Assembly: GCA_945876035.1 (NCBI GenBank)
Contig: CAMCMU010000003.1
Coordinates: 62,001-126,000 of the forward strand
Direction: 5' to 3'
Source: Schlesneria paludicola DSM 18645
GTDB lineage: Bacteria; Planctomycetota; Planctomycetia; Planctomycetales; Planctomycetaceae
Length of the DNA stretch: 64,000 nucleotides
The position numbers and the translations under genes were made by a program. Shown here one piece after another: positions 56,789 to 64,000 of the stretch. The notes beneath the pieces are model-generated. The model was not told the DNA's origin and searched no databases. It saw nothing but the letters and a program-made list of their open reading frames with translations. How positions within the stretch are numbered: the first letter of the stretch is position 1; each line of letters begins with the position of its first letter.

Positions 56789-58330
56789 ATGCAAATGTCT
56801 TTGGCTCGACAATCCGGCTATTGGATGCGAATCCTTATCGCCTTTTTTGTGATCGCCGGAGGTGACGCATTCGCCGACGTGACACTGCCCAATGTTTTCG
56901 GCAGCCATATGGTTTTGCAACAGGGGCAAAAAAACAAGGTTTGGGGACACGCCAACGCAGGTGAGACGGTGATTGTGAAGATTGACTCGCAGAGCCATCA
57001 GACGACGGCCGATGCGGATGGAAAATGGCATGTGATGCTTGATCCGCTCATCGTCGGTGGGCCGTTCAAGATGCTCGTCAACGGCAAGAATGAGATCGTT
57101 TTTGACGACGTTCTCGTGGGTGAAGTTTGGGTCTGCTCTGGACAATCAAATATGCAATGGAGTGTCAAGGATTCTACGGATCCTGACTTGGAGCGGTCTG
57201 CTGCAATATTTCCAAAAATCCGCATGATTAACTTCCCTCAGATCGGATCCCAAGAACCAACGTGGACGCATGATCGTCAGTGGAAGATTTGTTCTCCCCA
57301 AAGCGTCGGCGATTTTTCGGCTGTCGGATATTTTTTCGCCAGACAATTGCACCAGACGTTGGGGGTGCCTATCGGAATGGTCAACAACGCGTGGGGTGGA
57401 AGTTCCTGCGAAGGCTGGATTCGCCGCGATCTTCTTGCTGCCGATGACAAGTACAAGCGGTTGATGGATTACTGGTCAGCGGAGGAAGCTTCGTTTTTGT
57501 CACTTTCCAAAAAAACAGATTTGGTGGTCGGGGAAAAAGAGAAGCTGGATGGTTTGAGGAAGCGGATGCAAGGAAGTGCCCGACCCGGCAACATCTACAA
57601 CGGTGTCCTAAAGTCGCACATGGGCTACGGAATCAGGGGTGCGATATGGTATCAGGGGGAATCAAACGTTAAACGCTCCTACCAATACCGGGATCTCTTT
57701 CCACAGATGATTCAGAGCTGGCGTCAAGAATGGGGTCAGGGCGACTTTCCCTTTTATTGGGTACAACTCGCCGACTATATGGCCGAAAAGCCCGAACCGG
57801 CGGAGAGCCTTTGGGCCGAACTCCGTGAAGCACAAACCATGACAATGAAACAACTTCCCGGGACGGGGGAAGCGGTCATTATTGACCTTGGCGAAGCGAA
57901 GGACATTCATCCGAAAAATAAGGTCGATGTCGGAAGACGTCTGGCGCGTTGGGCTTTGGCCAATGACTATGGTATTCCGGAAATCGAGTTCCGCAGCCCC
58001 ATCTACAAGTCGTCTGAAAAACAGGCGGGAAAGATGGTTCTGGCGTTTGAAAACGTGACCGGCGGTTGGCGGCCATTTGATGTGGCCGAGCCACGAGGCT
58101 TCGCCATCGCAGGCACGGACAAGAAATTCGTTTGGGCCAATGCTAAAATTTTGCCTGATGGACGCATCGAAGTAGAAAGCGACTTGGTCAAAGATCCTGC
58201 TGCTGTTCGTTACGCCTGGTCTGACAACCCTGTCTGCAACATGTTCAGCGAGGCTGGGCTTCCATTGACTCCCTTTCGAACTGACACCTGGCCGGGGCTG
58301 AGTTTTGGAAAAGTGATCAATGCGGACTGA
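56789..58330 (+). CDS. Exported sialate O-acetylesterase-like SGNH hydrolase
   Basis: A 513-residue carbohydrate esterase. A signal peptide (about residues 1-30, ending AFA) is followed by a jelly-roll region (GSHMVLQQGQKNKVWGHA). The SGNH core comes next: nucleophile serine in CSGQSNMQW near 113, NNAWGGSSCEGWI near 195, WYQGESNV near 287, and the catalytic Asp/His in DIHPKNK near 374. It removes acetyl groups from acetylated glycans. AGGAAA lies eight bases before ATG 56789. Confidence 0.92.
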   Translation: MQMSLARQSGYWMRILIAFFVIAGGDAFADVTLPNVFGSHMVLQQGQKNKVWGHANAGETVIVKIDSQSHQTTADADGKWHVMLDPLIVGGPFKMLVNGKNEIVFDDVLVGEVWVCSGQSNMQWSVKDSTDPDLERSAAIFPKIRMINFPQIGSQEPTWTHDRQWKICSPQSVGDFSAVGYFFARQLHQTLGVPIGMVNNAWGGSSCEGWIRRDLLAADDKYKRLMDYWSAEEASFLSLSKKTDLVVGEKEKLDGLRKRMQGSARPGNIYNGVLKSHMGYGIRGAIWYQGESNVKRSYQYRDLFPQMIQSWRQEWGQGDFPFYWVQLADYMAEKPEPAESLWAELREAQTMTMKQLPGTGEAVIIDLGEAKDIHPKNKVDVGRRLARWALANDYGIPEIEFRSPIYKSSEKQAGKMVLAFENVTGGWRPFDVAEPRGFAIAGTDKKFVWANAKILPDGRIEVESDLVKDPAAVRYAWSDNPVCNMFSEAGLPLTPFRTDTWPGLSFGKVINAD

Positions 58331-58362
58331 ACGTCGTCGTCTCACCAGTCTCACGACTTGGC

Positions 58363-58392
58363 ACCACGGTCACGATTCACTGTGACCGTGGT
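58363..58392. terminator. Bidirectional terminator hairpin
   Basis: ACCACGGTCAC at 58363-58373 pairs with GTGACCGTGGT at 58382-58392, an 11-bp perfect stem with an eight-base loop, followed by TT on the plus strand. It lies between the convergent esterase and uracil-DNA glycosylase genes. Confidence 0.65.
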
Positions 58393-58446
58393 TTCCACGG
58401 CGGTCAGGCCCTCGCCTCGGAAGTCTCAACGAGATCTGCACGCCGT

Positions 58447-59322
58447 TCAGACCTTGCTGGTGAGATCCACACCCATATCCCGAAACAGAAATCGCATGTC
58501 TTCCCAGACATCTTTCTTTGCCGCGGGATTACGCAAAAGGTATGACGGATGATACGTGCAAAGGACCTTGGCGCAACCGTAGGAAAAGAACTGGCCGCGA
58601 AGCTTTCCAATAGTCGCTTCCGACCGCAATAAGTTCTTCGCGGCAGTGGATCCCCAACAGACGATGTACTCCGGATTGACCAACGCAATCTGTGCATCGA
58701 GAAACTCTCGACAATGCCCCGCCTCCTCAAGTGATGGTAAACGATTGCCGGGCGGGCGACAGCGTAGGACGTTGCAAATATAGATGTCTTCTCGCTTCAT
58801 GCGGCAGGCCTTGATGATCTCATTCAATAGTTGCCCGGCTCGGCCGACGAAAGGCTCTCCTTGTGCATCCTCATCCGCGCCCGGAGCCTCGCCGATAAAC
58901 AGAATCTTCGCTTCGGGGTTACCAACACCGAATACGGTCTGCTTCCGCGAATTGACCAGTTCTTGGCAGCGGATGCATGCCCCAACTCGTTCCGCCAGCA
59001 AGGCCAGTTGTGAAATTCGTTCGCTGCGTGGCAGGTTGAGCGGCTCAAACATCGCTGCCGTTGGCAATGACGAATTCTCCGTCGGCGCGGCGGGATTGAC
59101 GCGACTCATTGCTGACATAGTTCCGAAATGGGCGAGAGAAACTTGATTCCCCCTAGGTTCGGGCATTATGAGATCTGGTCCAACGATAGACGCTGACGTG
59201 ACGGAATCTGCCGCGATCGGTAATGGCGTGATTCGGTTCCAGTGTGTCAATCCAGCACGTTGAAACCCCTCAAGTTTTTGAATAACAGCACGCCGTACAG
59301 AGGCCGCATCAAGATCTTGCAT
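58447..59322 (-). CDS. Uracil-DNA glycosylase, type 4 (iron-sulfur)
   Basis: A 291-residue protein whose C-terminal 190 residues form a family 4 uracil-DNA glycosylase. Features are CIRCQEL for the iron-sulfur cluster, [21 protein letters not shown] in motif 1, [13 protein letters not shown], and the end [12 protein letters not shown]. It excises uracil from DNA. The first 90 residues are an extension of unclear role. On its coding strand eight C residues lie between an AAGG ribosome-binding site and ATG 59322. Confidence 0.92.
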   Translation of the reverse strand: MQDLDAASVRRAVIQKLEGFQRAGLTHWNRITPLPIAADSVTSASIVGPDLIMPEPRGNQVSLAHFGTMSAMSRVNPAAPTENSSLPTAAMFEPLNLPRSERISQLALLAERVGACIRCQELVNSRKQTVFGVGNPEAKILFIGEAPGADEDAQGEPFVGRAGQLLNEIIKACRMKREDIYICNVLRCRPPGNRLPSLEEAGHCREFLDAQIALVNPEYIVCWGSTAAKNLLRSEATIGKLRGQFFSYGCAKVLCTYHPSYLLRNPAAKKDVWEDMRFLFRDMGVDLTSKV

Positions 59323-59330
59323 GGGGGGGG
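59323..59330 (-). repeat. C8 tract between ribosome-binding site and start codon
   Basis: Eight consecutive C (G on the plus strand) abut the ATG of the uracil-DNA glycosylase gene. A change in tract length would alter ribosome-binding-site spacing. Confidence 0.7.
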
Positions 59331-59668
59331 CCTTGTTTCGCCACGGGAGATTTTTTCGCGGAATCGCGGAACTACGGTGAACCGGTGTTCGCGCATTGTC
59401 TCATCTATTGATTAAACTTGCCAATGCCCTAGCCATGCGTCGCATGGCAAAATTTCTGACGCTTGAAAACCAACACGGGTAGCGTATCAGCGCCATCTGA
59501 TTCTGCGCAGCCTACGTCCGTCCCGTAAGAATGAATCCAGTTGGCGATCGGCAAACAGTAAACACGATTGATGTCGCGATTGACAGCGGCCTCGCACTCG
59601 CCTATTCACAATAATAGACGGCAACGAAAGCAGACCGTGATCGATTCGAACAGAGCAGCGAGCGGCCT
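59331..59668. other. Divergent intergenic stretch
   Basis: About 340 bases between divergent genes; promoters are expected but none was placed, and no other feature is seen. Confidence 0.35.
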
Positions 59669-60817
59669 ATGCGAGTTTATTTGGATAATGCGGCAACAAG
59701 CTTTCCGAAGCCGCCCTCCGTTTACGACGCCGTTGATTTCTATCAACGGCATGTCGGGGTTGCCATCGGTCGTGGTTCTTATCGACAGTCGCTTGACGTT
59801 CAGCGGATTGTTGATCAATGCCGACAACAGGCCGCAAGACTTCTTGGAGCGGAGAACCCTGATCGCATCGTATTCACCTTCAGCGGAACCGATGGGCTGA
59901 ACATGGTCTTACTGGGGATCTGCCGCCCATCGGATCATGTGGTTACCAGTGTCCTCGAACACAATTCGGTATTACGTTGCCTGAGAGAGATGCAAGAGAG
60001 ACGCGGAATCGAGATCACAACCGTCGCACCACGAGCAGACGGTCGAATAGAACCAGCGGACGTACGCCGGGCCTTGAGGCCGAGCACGCGTTTGGTCGCA
60101 ATCCTCCACGCTTCCAATGTTACCGGCGTCGTACAACCGATTGCCGAGATCGGAGAATTGGCACAGAGGAACGGCTCGTTCATGATGACGGATGCTGCTC
60201 AAACAGCCGGTCATCTTCCGATTGACGTTTCGCGTCTGCCAATCGATATCGTCGTCTGCCCTGGCCACAAGGGGCTGTTAGGTCCCCTCGGCACCGGGAT
60301 CGTTTATGTTCGGACGGGCATTGAAGAGCATGTCAATTGTTTTCGGCTCGGCGGAACAGGGACTTCTAGTGAGGATGATCACCATCCCTGTCAGATGCCA
60401 GAGCGATTCGAAGCCGGCAACCACAACGTACCGGGGTTGGTTGGCTTAGAGGCCGCCTTGGCCTTCTTGGAATTAAAGACGATTCAAGCCATTCATGATC
60501 ATGAAGCCGGATTAACACGCATCCTCGTTGAAGGGCTGCGAAATCTCTCGACGGTGAGCGTCTACGGTCACGATGCTGCCGCGCCACATGTTGGCGTCGT
60601 CTCGTTTAATGTCAAGGGATTCAATGCCCACGAAGTGGCTTCATTACTGGATGATTCGTTTGGAATTCAATCTCGCGCGGGTCTGCACTGTGCTGCCGGT
60701 GCGCATCGCTCCCTAGGAACGTTCGACTGTGGCGGGACAATCCGATTCAGCGTCGGTCCCTTCACAACGGATTCCGAGATTGAGAAAGCGATTACCAGTG
60801 TTGCCGAATTGACTTAG
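59669..60817 (+). CDS. Cysteine desulfurase-like aminotransferase class V
   Basis: A 382-residue PLP enzyme of the NifS/SufS branch (similar to the TIGR01977 group). YLDNAATSFPKP opens the fold, the PLP lysine is K201 in CPGHKG, the PLP-stacking region is LEHNSVLR near 96, and the mobile cysteine is C341 in RAGLHCAAGAH. It would take sulfur from cysteine, or act on a related selenium or sulfinate substrate. No scaffold or suf gene is adjacent, so the acceptor is unknown. Confidence 0.9.
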   Translation: MRVYLDNAATSFPKPPSVYDAVDFYQRHVGVAIGRGSYRQSLDVQRIVDQCRQQAARLLGAENPDRIVFTFSGTDGLNMVLLGICRPSDHVVTSVLEHNSVLRCLREMQERRGIEITTVAPRADGRIEPADVRRALRPSTRLVAILHASNVTGVVQPIAEIGELAQRNGSFMMTDAAQTAGHLPIDVSRLPIDIVVCPGHKGLLGPLGTGIVYVRTGIEEHVNCFRLGGTGTSSEDDHHPCQMPERFEAGNHNVPGLVGLEAALAFLELKTIQAIHDHEAGLTRILVEGLRNLSTVSVYGHDAAAPHVGVVSFNVKGFNAHEVASLLDDSFGIQSRAGLHCAAGAHRSLGTFDCGGTIRFSVGPFTTDSEIEKAITSVAELT

Positions 60818-61768
60818 ACCGAAATCGCCAAACGATTCCGCGAAATCATAATCGGTACTGCTGCCCGCATATTTTGGTTACGGAGTGGCGATCCATTTGA
60901 GACCAAAACGGACGATGACCGTTTTGGTCTCCGCGATAACGTTACAGCACCGGCATTGTCACGCGAGACGGCCACAGAAGCCGTGACTCACAATGCGGGG
61001 CCGCTTCCGGTCCTGAAGCGGCATCACCCTTCCCAAGTCGCCTCCGGATTTCAGTCGTTCACCGCGGCTACACGACGAAGGTATTGCAAGGCTCAATATT
61101 CGTGGTAGGGCTGTGCTTGATACCGCGTTTGGAGGAACGTCGTGGATGCCGGTTCGTCAGCCGATTGTCAACTCAGTCCTTTTGCGGACGCTGATTCCGA
61201 CAGATGCGGGTTCCATTGTTGTCACAGCAGTTCCAAGAATCTGGCGCAGGACCATTTGCAGAGAGACGCTTTCGATCGCTACATTTCAACGTTGTCGGAA
61301 ACCGAATGCGGAGCCCGATGCTCCTCAACAACAGCGAGTTCGGCCTTCTGACGGTGATTGTTTTTTTGGGATCTCTTCCACGTGACAGTCGGGATCCCAT
61401 CAGCCGTATTTTGCCAGTCACCGACGGCGACTGGCCTTGTTCTGTGATCTCGCGGGTACCCACGTGGAGGAGATGCGTACCGGAGTCTGATGGTCCCCGT
61501 CGTCGGTGGGGGGGAAACCGCTCGCTGCGTCACGCCCTACGCACGAGACCGTGGCTCGGGATGCCGTCTCTTCCTTATGTTAAATAATAGAACTCACGCG
61601 CTGCCGTCCTGTTGCGACTGATCAAGATCTGCCGATGAATCCTCACAGGAAGGTGTGTTCACGGGTACGCTACTTACTGTGACGACCCAGAAGTCGTAGA
61701 TCCCCAGAGCACGTTTAATAAATCGGTCGATAAATTGCGTTGTCGATCACAAACGAGGAACGCCACCG
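60818..61768. other. Long intergenic stretch with hairpin
   Basis: About 950 bases. Apart from the hairpin at 60899-60931 only short frames are present, several overlapping on both strands, none with a family match. Confidence 0.4.
60899..60931. terminator. Hairpin after the cysteine desulfurase-like gene
   Basis: GAGACCAAAACGG at 60899-60911 pairs perfectly with CCGTTTTGGTCTC at 60919-60931 (13 bp, seven-base loop), 82 bases after the stop codon. No T-run follows. Confidence 0.55.
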
Positions 61769-62575
61769 ATGGATCTGGAATTCTGGGGCTTTAATCATTG
61801 GCCGTTCGATCGAAATATTGTGGAAGATCAATTGTTTACCAGTGCGGCGTTCGATGAGGCACAGGCGAGACTGTCGTTTCTTGTTGACGAACGCCGAAGT
61901 CTCGGAACACTCAGAGGACCTGCAGGTACCGGCAAAAGTTGCCTGTTGCGATCAGTCATGAAGGTCGCGAAGCGAACCGCTCGACATTGCCTGTTTGTCG
62001 ATGCAACCGGGATTGATGGCCGTGAACTTGTCTGGCAGGTGGCTGAAGCCTGTGATGTCGATTGTGACGTTGATGATAGTTCCGGAAAACTCTGGTCCGG
62101 ATTGCAGAGCCGTTTTTACGGGTTCAGCGTCGTCCGGCAACCCGTGTTGCTCCTGATCGATCATTTCGATTCAAGCAATCTTGAATGCTGTGAGGTTCTT
62201 CGGCGTTTGATCTGTCTTTCTGATCTCACGGCCACTGACTTGACTGTACTTCTCGCTACACGAGACCGGCCCACGCTGCCTCTGTTGTTGGAGGTCGTTG
62301 ACCTACAAGTCGAAGCATCAGACTGGACCCGTCAAGAAACGGCTCAGTTCATTAGAAATGCGATTCGTCGAGCCGGAGAGGCTGAACTCATCTTCAATGA
62401 AGAGGCGATTCAAGCGGTGCACGCAAAGACTCGTGGAAATCCATCCCGCATTGTGAAGCTTTGCGATCTCTCGCTCCTTGCGGCCATGAGCGAAGGGGTA
62501 CGGAGAGTCGATTTCGGAATCGTCGACGCCGCGGCGAGAGAACTATTTAATCAACACGTGGAGCCGGTTGACTGA
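61769..62575 (+). CDS. ExeA-like AAA ATPase
   Basis: A 268-residue P-loop ATPase resembling ExeA/TniB-type AAA proteins. FWGFNHWPFDRN opens as in ExeA (FGL-x-x-x-PF), Walker A GPAGTGKS is at residues 50-57, and a Walker B-like LLLIDHFD lies near 129. The usual catalytic glutamate or glutamine after the aspartate is replaced by His. The lid helix region TRGNPSRIVKLCDLSLL is near the end. It lacks the C-terminal peptidoglycan-binding part of ExeA. GAGGAA precedes ATG 61769. The partner is unknown and the gene is alone. Confidence 0.82.
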   Translation: MDLEFWGFNHWPFDRNIVEDQLFTSAAFDEAQARLSFLVDERRSLGTLRGPAGTGKSCLLRSVMKVAKRTARHCLFVDATGIDGRELVWQVAEACDVDCDVDDSSGKLWSGLQSRFYGFSVVRQPVLLLIDHFDSSNLECCEVLRRLICLSDLTATDLTVLLATRDRPTLPLLLEVVDLQVEASDWTRQETAQFIRNAIRRAGEAELIFNEEAIQAVHAKTRGNPSRIVKLCDLSLLAAMSEGVRRVDFGIVDAAARELFNQHVEPVD

Positions 62576-63289
62576 GTTCCTGAAAATTGTGTTGGACAAT
62601 TCGACCTCACAGCCATCAATGCCAAAACCTGAGTAGCCTGATGTGGCGTTGCAGTCCTCATGGCCTGGCATCTTGCGAGAATGACCGCTCGTTGAAACAA
62701 CGGTGGGGCGACTGCCGAGTCAGATAACGCTCGTGGCGCATGGAGTTCCTCAAATCAGATTGAGGCGTTCGTCTTGAATCGGCTCCTGACGTTTCTTAAA
62801 CGTGGCATTATAAATGCTGTCCGAAAGGAAACGGGTTTCTTTGTTTTTTTAAAAAAAGTGTTTTGAAACGGCATCTGAAAGACCGTTTCAAAAGCAATGG
62901 GAAGGACTAATCCTGATTGCCTTACATCAAGGACGTTCCACGTTTGTCACCGCTCAGGAGGAGATCTAGACTCTGTCAATACGTTGTTATTTACTCCCAA
63001 AAATGCAACGCTGATCGGATTGCGGTGTAAGAACAAGACCCCCGCATCTTCCTAGCCAGCCTCTTCATGGAAGCCCACTCGATCCAGGAGCCAACGTCCT
63101 CTCGACATAAACGACTGCACCTCACGGTCTCAGCATCGCTGACGCCAGCAGCGAATGAAATTTCCCGTAATGCATCGAGGGGATCTCCGATCAGATAAAC
63201 TGCGTTGACTTCGCGTGAGTGCCGTCATAATGTCAACGGACTAGCGATACCATTACGTTTTCGGGAAAAATAATTTAAAGCAATATCTT
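62576..63289. other. Long intergenic stretch with hairpin
   Basis: About 710 bases without a supported gene. It holds a T7A7 palindrome near 62844-62857 and a hairpin at 62861-62893. Confidence 0.4.
62861..62893. terminator. Hairpin in AT-rich intergenic DNA
   Basis: TTTTGAAACGG at 62861-62871 pairs with CCGTTTCAAAA at 62883-62893 (11 bp). It is flanked on the left by a T7A7 run. It lies about 290 bases after the ATPase gene, so its role as that gene's terminator is uncertain. Confidence 0.45.
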
Positions 63290-64000
63290 ATGATGGGCGT
63301 GGGCGTTTCTAAAATTTTCCATAGCTGCAATTCGGACTCAGGTTCCAGCCGGTTCGAAGGAGCCACAAGAGCTGTGTTTCTGGTACGCATCGTCGAGTGG
63401 CTGTGTGTCCTGTTGCTAATTGGATTCAACTCCGCGACCGTTTCGGGGGAGGATACCGATTGGGCCCAAAAAATGTTGGATCGGAAGGACTTCAACTTTC
63501 AAGTTGTGGCCAAAGGAGCGGATGCCTCCCTCCGTTTGCGCATTGAGAATGTCTACAAGGAAGAAATCCAGATTACCAATGCGACAACGGGTTGCGGTTG
63601 CGTGTCTTGGGATGAAAAGACATTTCCACTGGTGATTCCCAGTGGACAATCATTGTCATTGACGCTTCGTCTCGATACCGTCCGATTCGACGGTGAACGA
63701 AAGTCGAAGGCCAAGCTCTTCTTTTTGGGGCCTGCTCCTATTTTGGGTGATGAAGTTGAGTTTCCCGTGGAAGGGTATATTCGAAAGGATATCGTCGTCT
63801 CTCCCGGAGCGGTCAATTTTGGTGCGGTTGATGTCGGAAAAGCAGCGGAACAACGCGTTGCCGTTACCTATGCCGGACGACCAGACTGGAAGATCGAGTT
63901 GGCGGAGGGGAAAAACACCAGCCTCGTCACACAACTGGTGGAGAAAAGTCGTGGCAATGGTTTGGTCAATTACGAACTGATCGTCGCTCTGAAACCAGAA
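63290..64000 (+). CDS. DUF1573 domain protein, cut by right edge
   Basis: An open frame of 237 codons starting ATG ATG at 63290 and running off the window. A late hydrophobic segment (about residues 34-55, IVEWLCVLLLIGFNSATVSG) is a signal peptide. A DUF1573 domain follows, with its hallmark cysteine pair in TGCGCVSW near residue 105 and IPSGQSLSLTLRLDT. A second similar unit begins at VNFGAVDVGKAAEQ. Such proteins are exported and common in planctomycetes; their function is unknown. The C-terminus is missing only because the window ends. Confidence 0.8.
   Translation, partial: MMGVGVSKIFHSCNSDSGSSRFEGATRAVFLVRIVEWLCVLLLIGFNSATVSGEDTDWAQKMLDRKDFNFQVVAKGADASLRLRIENVYKEEIQITNATTGCGCVSWDEKTFPLVIPSGQSLSLTLRLDTVRFDGERKSKAKLFFLGPAPILGDEVEFPVEGYIRKDIVVSPGAVNFGAVDVGKAAEQRVAVTYAGRPDWKIELAEGKNTSLVTQLVEKSRGNGLVNYELIVALKPE

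Noticed and set aside
1-64000. CRISPR arrays, tRNA, rRNA, tmRNA and prophage genes
   Set aside because: No regularly spaced direct repeats, T-loop motifs, rRNA cores or phage structural genes were recognised on reading both strands.

Overview
The window reads as a chromosomal segment of a planctomycete (Planctomycetota, PVC superphylum). The best marker is a 78-residue lysine-rich protein at 46954-47190 that matches the small basic signature protein of the PVC group. Supporting signs are a ThiD2-ThiE fusion, a PQQ-type propeller protein, a sialate O-acetylesterase, a DUF1573 protein, an excisionase-type HTH fused to a PTS IIA domain, an EboE protein and a 947-residue DUF4953/DUF5117-type zinc protease. 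GC content is moderate, genes lie on both strands in short operons, and no prophage, CRISPR array, tRNA or rRNA was seen. The only mobile DNA found is a decayed IS1182-like element at about 4445-5764.

Layout. 1-7 kb: UvrD/PcrA helicase, DUF3050 protein, dead insertion sequence, TIGR01777 epimerase. 7-17.7 kb, minus strand: a membrane protein and large zinc protease, a PP2C phosphatase, a three-gene set (HTH-IIA, alpha/beta hydrolase, BshB1-like deacetylase), a TIM-barrel isomerase and a Tat-exported DUF3500 protein. 18-25 kb: HSL-type esterase, MMPL transporter, small lipoprotein, OleD-like reductase. 25-28.7 kb, minus strand: ECF sigma factor, anti-sigma factor, exported unknown protein, rhomboid protease. 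29-31.6 kb: EboE, HAD-IIA phosphatase, Nudix hydrolase. 31.8-33.8 kb: leuC-leuD. 34.7-38.1 kb: Maf-type pyrophosphatase and a Ski2-like helicase. 38.3-43.1 kb, minus strand: rpoN, recR, ybaB, dnaX and the SRP RNA gene. 43.6-47.2 kb: folE with an SDR gene, DUF309 with an unknown gene, nth, and the PVC small basic protein. 48-54.3 kb: PQQ-propeller protein, RNase III, HtrA protease, DnaA with a possible origin upstream. 54.3-64 kb: GNAT, ThiE-ThiD2, sialate esterase, type 4 uracil-DNA glycosylase, cysteine desulfurase-like enzyme, an ExeA-like ATPase and a truncated DUF1573 gene at the right edge.

Most of the window is housekeeping. The points most worth following are: (1) a run of ten A residues in dnaX where a -1 shift meets UGA at once, as in the programmed gamma-subunit sites of E. 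coli and Thermus; (2) an apparent sigma / anti-sigma / exported protein / rhomboid operon; (3) an SRP RNA with a non-GGAA apical loop just upstream of dnaX; (4) a possible oriC upstream of dnaA. Coordinates and motifs were read by eye. Family names rest on recognised motifs, not on database searches.
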